In this document: in pieces, positions 35,260 to 43,861 of the stretch
Layout of the letters: each line of letters begins with the position of its first letter
Numbering within the stretch: position 1 is the first letter of the stretch
Source of the DNA: Desulfosoma sp.
GTDB taxonomy: Bacteria > Desulfobacterota > Syntrophobacteria > Syntrophobacterales > DSM-9756
Reading direction: 5' to 3'
Assembly: GCA_037481875.1 (NCBI GenBank)
Contig: JBBFKY010000003.1
Coordinates: 241,235-305,234 of the forward strand
DNA: 64,000 nt
The notes under the pieces: generated by a model
Seen by the model: only the letters and a program-made list of their open reading frames with translations
Database searches by the model: none
What the model was told of the DNA's origin: nothing
Program-made: the position numbers and the translations under genes

Positions 35260-35282
35260 AAAAAAAGCGGCCCGCGGCCGCT
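35260..35282 (-). terminator. Intrinsic terminator of the small Cys-rich gene, upstream of rplU
   Basis: Minus strand AGCGGCC-GCG-GGCCGCT followed by TTTTTT is a textbook terminator. It ends the 43-residue gene upstream, and could also act as an attenuator for rplU-rpmA-obg. Confidence 0.88.
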
Positions 35283-35308
35283 CGGTGACAGGCGCACGGA
35301 GTGCTTTG

Positions 35309-35440
35309 TCATCTTCGAGCGTATGTGCCTTTCCGTGTGAGCATTTCCTGAAACTCTTTCAGTTTCTCACAATCTTCCAGGCACTTGTTTTTGTCCTGGT
35401 CCTTTTTGTCACAATCCAGACAAGGGCTTCGCAGTCGCAT
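35309..35440 (-). CDS. 43-residue Cys-rich microprotein
   Basis: A short frame starting MRLRSPCLDCDKKDQDKNKC continues CLEDCEKLKEFQEML and ends at TGA 35311-35309. The CxxC plus CxxxC spacing suggests a zinc or metal site, and the helical second half resembles small CxxC proteins I have seen in other deltaproteobacteria, without a known function. GGAG lies about ten bases before ATG 35440. A promoter (35478-35507) and a terminator (35260-35282) bracket the frame, strong support that it is a real transcript. Confidence 0.7.
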   Translation of the reverse strand: MRLRSPCLDCDKKDQDKNKCLEDCEKLKEFQEMLTRKGTYARR

Positions 35441-35477
35441 ACCATGCGGGCTCCTTCCAGAAGCGACGTAACGGGGT

Positions 35478-35507
35478 CTTATAAATGGCCTTCCTGGATC
35501 CTGTCAA
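35478..35507 (-). promoter_or_regulatory. Promoter of the microprotein and possibly rplU
   Basis: Minus strand TTGACA (35507-35502) and TATAAG (35483-35478) are 18 bases apart and about 40 bases upstream of the microprotein start. No other promoter for rplU-rpmA-obg is obvious. Confidence 0.65.
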
Positions 35508-35639
35508 GGTTTTTCCCTCGCTTCAGGGAACTCGCACATGAGCCTTCACAAAAGGCATGGATTGGCATAAAGAGGCCTTGTGTTGAGCGGCAATGATACC
35601 GGTGTGTTCATAAAGAAAACGGGAAGAGGAAATTTTGAC

Positions 35640-36986
35640 ATGACAACACATCAAAGCTCAGAGCGCGTCTTTTACCGAAACCTTCGCAAGACCTACCCCG
35701 TCGTGGATCGTGGTGAAGGGATTTTCATATGGGATAAGGAAGGCCGTCGTTACATCGACGGTTCCGGTGGTGCGTGCGTGGTCAGCATCGGCCATGGAGT
35801 GCCGGAGATTCTGGAAGCCATGAAAGCTCAGGCGCAGCGTATCTGCTTTGCTCATAGCAGCCACTTCACCAGTGAAGCCGCCCTGGAATGCGCCGACCTT
35901 TTAACCCGCATGGCTCCTGACCCTTCCCTCAATCGCGTCTATTTTCTTTCCGGAGGATCCGAGGCGGTGGAAACGGCCGTCAAGGTCGTGCGTCAATATT
36001 GGAGAGAAGTAGGAAAGCCGGATAAATACAAGGTAATCAGCCGTTGGACCAGCTTCCACGGAAACACCACAGGGGCACTGGCTCTAGGAGGTCACACTGG
36101 TCGTCGCCGCCATTATCTTCCTCTCTTCCTTCATACACCGCATATTGAACCGGCGTACTGTTACCGATGCCCCTTTGGACGGGAGCCCGAAACATGTCAT
36201 TTGGAATGCGCCGACCAACTGGAACGCACCATCAAATATGAAGGCCCGGACGCCGTCGCCGCCTTTATTGCCGAGCCCGTAGTGGGAGCCACGGCAGGGG
36301 CCTTGGTTCCCAAGGACGGTTACTGGCAACGTATCCGTGAAATTTGTAATGCTTATGAAGTGAAACTCATCGCCGACGAGGTCATGACCGGTGTTGGGCG
36401 AACAGGACGACGATTTGCCCTGGATCATTGGGGAGTCGTGCCGGATGTCATCGTCGCCGCAAAGGGCCTGAGTTCAGGGTATACGCCTTTGGGAGCCGTG
36501 GTGGTGAAAGAGGAAATCCACGAAGCCATCAAGCAAGGGACAGGGGCCTTCGTCCACGGCCACACCTACTGCCAGAATCCCCTATCTGTCGCCATTGGAG
36601 CAGCGGTGTTGCGTTACATCGAAGAACACAAGCTTGTCGAACGATCGGCCGCCATGGGCAAGGTGCTTCTGGAACACCTTCAATCCCTTCGAAAACATGC
36701 CATTGTTGGCGATGTACGCGGCCTCGGCCTGTTTGCGGGCATCGAACTGGTTCAAGATCGAAACACCAAGCAGACTTTTCCTCCAACCCTTAAAGTGAAT
36801 GCTCGAGTGGCCCAGGAAGCCTTTGAACGAGGCCTGATCACGTATCCAGGATCCGGAGGCGCGGATGGTATCCATGGAGATCATCTTCTGCTGGCTCCGC
36901 CATTTATCATCGATGAGGAAGGCATCGCCCACATGACACGTATACTTGACGATGCCTTGGGCGCCGTGTCGTCCCAGGTTCTCTGA
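35640..36986 (+). CDS. Class III pyridoxal-phosphate aminotransferase
   Basis: The 448-residue protein has the class III pattern: GEGIFIWDKEGRRYIDGSGG, FLSGGSEAVETAVKVVRQY (PLP phosphate), FHGNTTGALALGG, IADEVMTGVGRTG and the Schiff-base lysine in VIVAAKGLSSGYTPLGAVVV. An unusual Cys-rich insert YCYRCPFGREPETCHLEC lies before the catalytic core; such a C-x2-C...C-x3-C motif occurs in a subgroup acting on omega-amino acids. Substrate unknown; a beta-amino acid or diamine are candidates. ATG 35640 has AGAGGA ten bases upstream. The amino-acid ABC transporter is convergent downstream. Confidence 0.85.
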   Translation: MTTHQSSERVFYRNLRKTYPVVDRGEGIFIWDKEGRRYIDGSGGACVVSIGHGVPEILEAMKAQAQRICFAHSSHFTSEAALECADLLTRMAPDPSLNRVYFLSGGSEAVETAVKVVRQYWREVGKPDKYKVISRWTSFHGNTTGALALGGHTGRRRHYLPLFLHTPHIEPAYCYRCPFGREPETCHLECADQLERTIKYEGPDAVAAFIAEPVVGATAGALVPKDGYWQRIREICNAYEVKLIADEVMTGVGRTGRRFALDHWGVVPDVIVAAKGLSSGYTPLGAVVVKEEIHEAIKQGTGAFVHGHTYCQNPLSVAIGAAVLRYIEEHKLVERSAAMGKVLLEHLQSLRKHAIVGDVRGLGLFAGIELVQDRNTKQTFPPTLKVNARVAQEAFERGLITYPGSGGADGIHGDHLLLAPPFIIDEEGIAHMTRILDDALGAVSSQVL

Positions 36987-37118
36987 ACCCCTCGAGACTT
37001 TCAAGACCTTGTCTGCAATCGTGGCTCGATTCTTTACTGGGCACGTCGAGGCGTGCCCCTCTTTCTTGATCTCGACCCCTCAAACGCCGCTGCCCCTAAA
37101 ACCCAATCGAAAACCATC

Positions 37119-37280
37119 ATTTCCTTGAAGTGCGGGGCTTTGGCCCGCTTATGATGCGGGCGAAGTGTTCGCGCTTTAAGGACCTCGTCCGGTATCATTT
37201 TGTAGGGGCGAGGCGGGGCCTCGTTCCTACCTTGAAATGCCATTAAAAACCTTGGTGTTGCGAGTTCTCGGAGAAGCTCT
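37119..37280 (-). repeat. Intergenic repeat copy in minus orientation
   Basis: The reverse strand carries the core (CTTCTCCGAGAACTCGCAAC near 37272) and then GTAGGAACGAGGC...GCCTCGCCCCTAC at 37230-37202 with the GCGGGCCAAAGCCCCGC segment. The spacer 36987-37329 holds no gene. Confidence 0.7.
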
Positions 37281-37329
37281 CTGCGTCAGGTTTTTTACAA
37301 CACTTCAAATGATGTTCCGAAAAAGGTTT

Positions 37330-38010
37330 TCAAACCCTGTGGAATTCAAAACCAGGAAGGGTCAAACGTTTTTCCAAAGCTTTGAGAATCCATGTGGCAA
37401 GGGTGACAAACAGGAGGTAGACAAACCCTACAGCGGCAAAAACTTCGGTGTATTTGAAGGTGGAGGAGGCGATGATTTTACCTTCTCCTGTAAGTTCAAT
37501 GCACGTCACCATATAGGCCAATGAAGAATACTTGATCAGATAAATCCATTCATTGCCGCAGCCAGGAAGGGCTCGCCTTACGGCCTGAGGCAAAATGATA
37601 TACACGATGGTTTGCAAGCGGCTCATGCCGATGGCCTGAGCCGCCAAAATCTGACCGCGTTTGATGGCCAGCAAAGCCCCTCGAATGTACTCCGAATGAT
37701 AGGCCCCACTGCAGAGCGTAAAGCCCAGAACGGCGGCTTGAAAGGGTGTGAGGTACAGTCCGAGGCGAGGCATTCCGAAATACCAGATGTAGAGCTGCAC
37801 CAGAAGCGGAAAACCCCTGAAAACCGCCACATAGGCGTCAGCCAGCCAGCGAACAGGCGGCGCCGCATAGACTCGGCACGAGCCTGCCAGCACACCACAG
37901 GCAAAGCCCAATACAGCCGAAGGAACAATCAGGCGCACCGAAACCGCGGCACCTCGAAGCAAGGCAGGAATCAGTTCTCTCGAGAGAAAAATCAATTCTT
38001 CCGAAATCAC
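37330..38010 (-). CDS. Amino-acid ABC transporter permease (HisM/GlnP type)
   Basis: The 226-residue protein has about five membrane helices and the EAA loop of polar amino-acid permeases: GAYHSEYIRGALLAIKRGQI then LAAQAIGMSRLQTIVYIILP, QAVRRALPGCGNEWIYLIKY. It starts at GTG 38010, overlapping the stop of the ATPase gene (GTGA), so translation is coupled. Order is permease 1 (38781), ATPase, permease 2 (this). No binding-protein gene is found in this cluster. Confidence 0.9.
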   Translation of the reverse strand: MISEELIFLSRELIPALLRGAAVSVRLIVPSAVLGFACGVLAGSCRVYAAPPVRWLADAYVAVFRGFPLLVQLYIWYFGMPRLGLYLTPFQAAVLGFTLCSGAYHSEYIRGALLAIKRGQILAAQAIGMSRLQTIVYIILPQAVRRALPGCGNEWIYLIKYSSLAYMVTCIELTGEGKIIASSTFKYTEVFAAVGFVYLLFVTLATWILKALEKRLTLPGFEFHRV

Positions 38011-38759
38011 AATCGAGCACCTAACTGATCGATCTTCGCACAGAACTCGCGGGTGCGGGCGCATCTCGCCTCATCCAGGATGACGTTGGGAGGTCCCTGT
38101 TCCACGATCTGACCGTCTTCCATGAAGATCATTTCGTGAGCCAGAGCACGGGCAAATCCGATTTGATGCGTCGCCATGATCATGGTCATGCCGGAGGCTC
38201 CCAGATCTCGAATCACCGCATGCACCTCCCCGATCAGTTCCGGATCCAAGGCCGAGGTCGGTTCATCCAAAAGCATCACTTTTGGATCCAGAGCCAAAGC
38301 TCGAGCGATGGAAACCCTTTGTTTTTGACCGCCGGAGAGTTCCGCAGGATACTTGCCGGCATGCTCTGCCAGACCTACCCGTTCCAATTCTGCCATGGCG
38401 CGTTGATGCGCCTCTTTCCGATTCATTTTCTTCACTCGAAGGAGACCTATTTCCACGTTTCCCAGCGCCGTAAGGTGATCAAAGAGGTTGAATTCCTGAA
38501 AAATCATGCCAACCTGCTGCCGGTAAGCGTAAAGCTCCCTTTTACGGCAGGGATCGATGCGCCGTCCTTCCAGAACAATGCTCCCTTCGTCAGGCATGAC
38601 GAGGAAGTTGATCATCTGCAACAAGGTGCTCTTACCCGCTCCCGACGGACCTATAAGGACTTTGATTTCGCCTCGGCGCAACGCCAAGGAAACCCCCTTG
38701 ACGATTTCCTTATCCCCGTAATGCTTACGAATCTTATGAACTTCCAGAATGGTTTCCAT
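38007..38759 (-). CDS. Amino-acid ABC transporter ATP-binding protein (GlnQ type)
   Basis: The 250-residue ATPase has Walker A GPSGAGKST, Q-loop FQEFNLFDH, signature LSGGQKQR, Walker B VMLLDEPTSALD and the switch His in ATHQIGFA, the pattern of polar amino-acid importers. ATG 38759 (METILEVHKIRKHYGDKEIV) fits the family start; a GTG at 38777 lies too near the ribosome site. It lies between the two permeases. Confidence 0.93.
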   Translation of the reverse strand: METILEVHKIRKHYGDKEIVKGVSLALRRGEIKVLIGPSGAGKSTLLQMINFLVMPDEGSIVLEGRRIDPCRKRELYAYRQQVGMIFQEFNLFDHLTALGNVEIGLLRVKKMNRKEAHQRAMAELERVGLAEHAGKYPAELSGGQKQRVSIARALALDPKVMLLDEPTSALDPELIGEVHAVIRDLGASGMTMIMATHQIGFARALAHEMIFMEDGQIVEQGPPNVILDEARCARTREFCAKIDQLGARL

Positions 38760-38780
38760 GATCTTTTCGAAAAACACTCC

Positions 38781-39443
38781 TTAAACATAGCCCTTCATCC
38801 GGACCCTTTTATGAACGGCTCCCAGGAGGCGGGTTCCCGCAAAGGTAAGGAGCATGAAGAGAAGACCCGCACTGATGTAGATGGGAAGATGTTGATAGGT
38901 GCGGGAAGCCACATGGTGAGCGCGCGCCATGATTTCTGCCACACCCAAGGCATAAGTCACCGCGGAATCCTTGAGCAGAATCGCATACTCATTGGACCAG
39001 CCGGGAACCGCTAGACGCAGAGCCTGAGGAAGAACAATGAAAACCACGGCCTGCAGGTCACTCATACCCACAGCGCGCGCCGCCTGCATCTGGCCTTCGG
39101 GTATGGACAAAATGGCTCCTCTAAGAATCTGGGATTGATACGCGCCGCTGATGCACCCCAAGACAATAACGGCCACGGCAAAAGCGGAGAGATCCAAGCC
39201 CAGAAAAGGAAAAATTCCGAAGTAAAAAAGGAACAGAAGCACCAGCAAAGGAACGCCTCGAAAAAACCAAACGTAAATGCCAATGATCCGCCGAAGCCAC
39301 TTGGGACCATAGACCAGTCCAACGGCTAAAGGAAGGCCGATGGCCAAACCGAATGACAAAGCCCCCGCCACCACCACAAGAGTGACCCAGGTACCCTTGA
39401 AAACGTAAGGAAGGCCTTCCTTGAGAACCGCGATGAAATCCAT
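38781..39443 (-). CDS. Amino-acid ABC transporter permease, first subunit
   Basis: The 220-residue protein starts MDFIAVLKEGLPYVFKGTWV, with FFRGVPLLVLLFLFYFG, and the EAA loop GAYQSQILRGAILSIPEGQM, QAARAVGMSDLQAVVFIVLP. Together with the ATPase and second permease it forms an importer for polar amino acids. The start ATG 39443 has a poor ribosome site; an upstream frame to 39536 is basic and unlike the family. The spacer 39444-39821 before the TAXI gene is gene-free and has no clear promoter. Confidence 0.88.
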   Translation of the reverse strand: MDFIAVLKEGLPYVFKGTWVTLVVVAGALSFGLAIGLPLAVGLVYGPKWLRRIIGIYVWFFRGVPLLVLLFLFYFGIFPFLGLDLSAFAVAVIVLGCISGAYQSQILRGAILSIPEGQMQAARAVGMSDLQAVVFIVLPQALRLAVPGWSNEYAILLKDSAVTYALGVAEIMARAHHVASRTYQHLPIYISAGLLFMLLTFAGTRLLGAVHKRVRMKGYV

Positions 39444-39821
39444 GGTCTTTCGAACCCACCATCCATGAGCCCGCGCCGTCTTCAGCGCCCGCTTTGTGTT
39501 GAAACGTTGCAAAGAACGAGCGGTAACAGATAACAAACGCTTTAGGATCGTTCAAGGAAAATGGCGCCCTATACGGGAACCATTCCAAAGCCGCCAACGG
39601 TTCTAACAGGGTTGCACGGTTTCCGTTTTTTTGTTACCGAGAGGCAAACGGTAGAAAGTCGCCATAGAGGCACGTGACCTTTTTGAGCTTTCTTATGTTG
39701 GGTGAAGGATACCGGAAAAACACTCTTTCATCCTGTGGCTTGAAAAAGTCCGGGATGCAGCAGGGGGAAGGGCGGAAAATTTGGAGAATGAACATTTGCT
39801 AACCAGAGAAGGAGGATGAGG

Positions 39822-40811
39822 ATGAAGCGGAGCGCACTGTTTCTTACTATGGTCTTTGTGCTGGGAACGGTTTTGTTTGCCATGGGTTCTGTTCCGTGTC
39901 AGGCCAAGACGGTTTTTGTCACCATCGGCACAGGCGGCATCACCGGAGTGTACTACCCCACTGGGGGTGCCATCTGTAAGATGATCAATGACAAAAGAGA
40001 CACTTATGGCATCCGCTGCACTGTGGAAGCCACCGGAGGGTCGGTTTTCAACATCAACGCGGTTCTGGCCGGAGATCTGGAATTCGGTATCGCCCAATCG
40101 GACCGGCAGTATCAGGCCGTAAAGGGTGAGGCGGAATGGAAGGATAAGGGGCCTCAAAAGGATCTTCGAGCCGTGTTCAGCCTGCATCCCGAAGCCGTAA
40201 CATTGGTGGCGGCGGAAGATGCCGGAATAAAGACCCTTGCAGACCTCAAGGGGAAAAGGGTCAACATCGGAAATCCAGGATCCGGCCAGCTGCAGAATTC
40301 CATCGATGTTCTGACCGCTTTCGGAATGGATTGGCAAAAAGACATTAAGGCGGAACAAGCCAAAGCGGCGGAAGCTCCGGGGCTTCTGCAAGACGGACGC
40401 ATTGATGCTTTCTTCTACACCGTCGGCCATCCGAGCGGCGCTATTAAGGAAGCGACCGCCGGGCATCGTAAAGTGCGCTTCGTGCCCATTGAGGGAGCTC
40501 CCGTGGATGCCTTGATCCAGAAATACCCATATTATGCCAAGGCTATTATTCCTATCTCACTGTACGAAGGCGCCGGCAACAAGGAGGATGTTTCCACAGT
40601 AGGTGTCAAAGCCACCTTTGTCACGTCCGCAAAGACTCCGGATGATGTGGTTTACGCCATCGTCAAGGAGATTTTTGATAATTTGGAAAGTTTCAAATCC
40701 TTGCATCCGGCGTATGCCGTTTTGACCCCGTCCAACATGCTTGAAGGTTTGTCAGCTCCCTTTCATTCGGGTGCAGAAAAGTATTTTAAGGAAAAGGGCC
40801 TTCTAAAGTAG
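39822..40811 (+). CDS. TAXI-family TRAP transporter solute-binding protein
   Basis: The 329-residue protein has a Sec signal peptide (cleavage near VPCQA) and the TAXI signature: VFVTIGTGGITGVYYPTGGA, GGSVFNINAVLAGDLEFGIA, GKRVNIGNPGSGQLQNSID and DGRIDAFFYTVGHPS. It delivers an organic acid or amino acid such as glutamate in known cases to the fused permease. ATG 39822 is used because AGGAGG stands six bases upstream; ATG 39816 would overlap the site. First gene of the TRAP/BKACE operon. Confidence 0.93.
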   Translation: MKRSALFLTMVFVLGTVLFAMGSVPCQAKTVFVTIGTGGITGVYYPTGGAICKMINDKRDTYGIRCTVEATGGSVFNINAVLAGDLEFGIAQSDRQYQAVKGEAEWKDKGPQKDLRAVFSLHPEAVTLVAAEDAGIKTLADLKGKRVNIGNPGSGQLQNSIDVLTAFGMDWQKDIKAEQAKAAEAPGLLQDGRIDAFFYTVGHPSGAIKEATAGHRKVRFVPIEGAPVDALIQKYPYYAKAIIPISLYEGAGNKEDVSTVGVKATFVTSAKTPDDVVYAIVKEIFDNLESFKSLHPAYAVLTPSNMLEGLSAPFHSGAEKYFKEKGLLK

Positions 40812-40917
40812 AGCCGGGTTTGGAGTCGGCGGCACGTCATGGCGCACCGCCGACTCCCGTCTCCCTTGCCATCCCACCTCGATCCACTAGGAGTGTCTTC
40901 GTTTCAAAGGATCCAGC

Positions 40918-42978
40918 ATGACACCCGAACCGAAGGACCTGGACCAGGGTCTCGAATTGGCCAAAAATTTGGCCGATCAAGAAGCCGGCACGAGCAGGGC
41001 TAGCCGTGGCTTTGCAAAATGGGTCATCTCTACCGCGGCCATCTGTTGGTCACTCTTTCAGCTCTCCATTGCCAGTTGGCTTATTTTGGACTCATGGTAC
41101 GTCAGAGCCATTCATTTGGCCTTCGCCATTTTTATCGTCTACCTCAGTTTTCCTATGTTTCGAAAGCCACGTCTTGGAATCCGGTACTGGGCCGCGACGG
41201 ACCGAGTGCCTGCGCTGGATTGGATCCTCGCTGCGGCTGCCGCCATTTCGGCTCTCTATGTCATTCTAGACTATCAAGGAATCATCAACCGTTACGGCGC
41301 TCCCATTCCTCGCGATATCATCATGGGCTTCACCTTGATGGTGCTGCTTTTAGAAGCTTCTCGGCGCACCATTGGTCCGGCCTTGACCGTCATCGCCACG
41401 GTGTTCACACTGTACGCCTTTTTCGGGCCCTACATGCCGGACGTTATCGCCTTCAAAGGGGTTTCCCTGAATCGATTCGTCGGGCAAATGACCATGTCGA
41501 CGGAAGGCATTTACGGTATTCCGCTTGACGTTTCGGCCACTATCGTTTTTCTCTTTGTTCTTTTTGGATCCATGCTGGATAAGGCCGGAGCCGGCCAATT
41601 TTTTATTCAGTTGGCTCTGAGTTTGCTCGGAGGATTCAAGGGAGGGCCCGCCAAAGCCGCCATTTTGAGCAGCGGCTTGACGGGAATGGTTTCAGGATCC
41701 AGTATCGCCAATGTGGTCACCACAGGCACCTTTACGATCCCGCTTATGAAACGCGTGGGTTACCCTCCAACTAAGGCGGCGGCGATCGAAGTTGCCGCCA
41801 GCACAGACGGTCAGTTGGCTCCCCCAATCATGGGTGCCGCCGCGTTTATCATCGCCGAATATGTGAACGTGCCTTACATTGAAGTGGTTAAAGCAGCCGC
41901 TATTCCTGCTTTCGCCTCTTATGCCGCGTTGCTTTTCATCTCCCATATTGAAGCTTCCAAGCTGGGTCTGCAGGGGCTTCCCCGTGAAGAACTTCCCTCT
42001 TTTTTCAAAACCCTTTTGGGTGGGCTTCAATACCTCATCCCTCTGACCATGCTGATTTATGAACTGGTGGTTCTTCGACATACTCCCCAAATGTCAGCCT
42101 TTAACGCCATTTGGGTACTTGCCATTCTAATGCTTTTGCAGCCGTGCCTTCGCGCTATCAAACAAAAGCAGTCCCTGGGGGCCGGCCTAAAGAAGGGTTT
42201 TCTCGACATTCTTGCGGCACTGGATGCTGGGGCTCGCAATATGCTCAGTGTGGCCATGGCCACGGCTGCGGCCGGCATCATTGTCGGTGTGGTGGCCATG
42301 GGGTTGGGAGGATTGGTGAACCAGGTGGTGGATGGACTTTCAGGAGGCAACATCTATCTTCTGCTGGTCATCACAGCTATTGCCAGTCTTATCATCGGCA
42401 TGGGACTGCCCACCACCGCCACTTATATTGTCATGGCTTCGTTAACGGCACCGGCCATCGTCACTGTGGGCGGATCTTACGGCTTTGAAGTGCCCCTTAT
42501 AGCAGCTCATCTTTTCTGCTTCTTTTTCGGCATTCTTGCCGACGATACACCTCCCGTGGGTCTTGCAGCCTATGCAGCCTCGGCCATTGCCAAATCCGAC
42601 CCCATTCGCACGGGACTTCAGGGCTTCATGTATGACATTCGAACCGCTATTCTTCCCTTTATGTTTATCTTCAATCACGACCTCATCCTTTACGGCGTGA
42701 CCAGCTGGTCGCAAGGCTTGCTTATCTTTGTTATGGCCTGCCTCGGGAACTTCGCCTTCGCCGCAGCCACCCAAGGTTGGCTCATCACCCGCAATCGTAT
42801 CTATGAAGTCCCTCTGCTTCTTGGAGTGACCCTGATCATGATGCGCCCTGATTTGACAGCCTCATGGATCGGGCTCGATTTTAGCCGTCGCTATTGGGCG
42901 TACGCCCTCGGTTTGGTGCTTTTTGGATTTATCTTTTTTCTTCAAAAACTTCGCTGCCCTAAACAGGCGACCCCATAA
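40918..42978 (+). CDS. TRAP transporter fused permease (4TM-12TM)
   Basis: The 686-residue membrane protein joins the small DctQ-like and large DctM-like subunits, as in TAXI-type TRAP systems. After a hydrophilic N-terminus (1-35) there are about 16-18 helices. Diagnostic pieces are SGLTGMVSGSSIANVVTTGT, EVAASTDGQLAPPIMGAAAF, GMGLPTTATYIVMASLTAP and FGILADDTPPVGLAAYAASA. Uptake is driven by a Na+ or H+ gradient. AAAGGA lies six bases before ATG 40918. It lies 106 bases after the binding-protein gene and 30 before the BKACE gene. Confidence 0.94.
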   Translation: MTPEPKDLDQGLELAKNLADQEAGTSRASRGFAKWVISTAAICWSLFQLSIASWLILDSWYVRAIHLAFAIFIVYLSFPMFRKPRLGIRYWAATDRVPALDWILAAAAAISALYVILDYQGIINRYGAPIPRDIIMGFTLMVLLLEASRRTIGPALTVIATVFTLYAFFGPYMPDVIAFKGVSLNRFVGQMTMSTEGIYGIPLDVSATIVFLFVLFGSMLDKAGAGQFFIQLALSLLGGFKGGPAKAAILSSGLTGMVSGSSIANVVTTGTFTIPLMKRVGYPPTKAAAIEVAASTDGQLAPPIMGAAAFIIAEYVNVPYIEVVKAAAIPAFASYAALLFISHIEASKLGLQGLPREELPSFFKTLLGGLQYLIPLTMLIYELVVLRHTPQMSAFNAIWVLAILMLLQPCLRAIKQKQSLGAGLKKGFLDILAALDAGARNMLSVAMATAAAGIIVGVVAMGLGGLVNQVVDGLSGGNIYLLLVITAIASLIIGMGLPTTATYIVMASLTAPAIVTVGGSYGFEVPLIAAHLFCFFFGILADDTPPVGLAAYAASAIAKSDPIRTGLQGFMYDIRTAILPFMFIFNHDLILYGVTSWSQGLLIFVMACLGNFAFAAATQGWLITRNRIYEVPLLLGVTLIMMRPDLTASWIGLDFSRRYWAYALGLVLFGFIFFLQKLRCPKQATP

Positions 42979-43008
42979 GCGCTTATCGGAAGAGGAAGAA
43001 CGGTTTCC

Positions 43009-43857
43009 ATGGAAAAACTAATCATCACCGTGGCCCTTACCGGAAATGTTCCCACAAAAAACATGAACCCGCATGTGCCCATGACCCCGGAAGAGATCGC
43101 TCAAGACGTGCGCCGATGTGCCGATGCCGGTGCGGTTCTTTTTCATGTGCACGCTCGAGATGACCATCTTAAGCCCACCTTGGATGTGCAGCGTTACAAA
43201 GAAAACGTGCGGCGAATTAAGGAGCTTGCTCCTGACGTGATTCTTCAGTTATCCACGGGGGCTAGAGCCGGCAAGGACTGGGAAGCTCGAGCCAACCCTG
43301 TCAGACTCCTTCCGGAAATGGCGTCTTTCACCACCGGGTCCAACAATCTGCCCGGCATTGTCTACGAAAATTCTCCTCAGTTCATCGATTTTTTGGCAGG
43401 AGTGTTCAAGGAAACAGGGGTCAAGCCGGAAATCGAGGTCTTTGAAGCGGGCATGATCAACAATGCCCTCTATCTTCAGCGTAAGGGCCTCATCCATCCG
43501 CCTCTGCACTTTGACTTCGTTCTTGGGGCCCCAGGATCCATGCCCGGATCCGTCAAGAACCTTCTGTTTCTCTCCGAAAGCATTCCACCTGGATCGACAT
43601 GGAGCGTTGCCGGCATCGGCAAAATGGAAATACCGCTGGCCACCGCCGCGATTGTCATGGGAGGCCATGTGCGCGTCGGTTTGGAAGACAATCTTTTCAT
43701 GCCGGACGGATCCCCTGCCACCAATCCAAAACTTGTGGAGAAAATTGTGCGGATCGCTCGAGAAACGGGACGCGACATCGCCTCCCCGAATGAAGCTCGA
43801 AAGATTCTGTCCCTGGACCCGGCCAGAAAAGACCTCATTTTGACCATGCTGGACTGA
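43009..43857 (+). CDS. Beta-keto acid cleavage enzyme (BKACE, DUF849)
   Basis: The 282-residue TIM-barrel enzyme starts MEKLIITVALTGNVPTKNMN. It has the metal and substrate residues HVHARD (His-x-His), LSTGAR, EVFEAGMIN, and VGLEDNLF near the C-terminus. The family, founded by 3-keto-5-aminohexanoate cleavage enzyme, splits beta-keto acids with acetyl-CoA to give a CoA ester and acetoacetate. The residues fix the reaction type but not the substrate. Cotranscription with the TAXI-TRAP transporter suggests the imported compound or its product is a beta-keto acid. GAGGAAG precedes ATG 43009. Confidence 0.92.
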   Translation: MEKLIITVALTGNVPTKNMNPHVPMTPEEIAQDVRRCADAGAVLFHVHARDDHLKPTLDVQRYKENVRRIKELAPDVILQLSTGARAGKDWEARANPVRLLPEMASFTTGSNNLPGIVYENSPQFIDFLAGVFKETGVKPEIEVFEAGMINNALYLQRKGLIHPPLHFDFVLGAPGSMPGSVKNLLFLSESIPPGSTWSVAGIGKMEIPLATAAIVMGGHVRVGLEDNLFMPDGSPATNPKLVEKIVRIARETGRDIASPNEARKILSLDPARKDLILTMLD

Positions 43858-43861
43858 CCCC

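Noticed and set aside
39693-40466. A 257-residue minus-strand frame over the TAXI binding-protein gene
   Set aside because: Shadow of a clearly recognised gene on the other strand; no motif and a start within the spacer.
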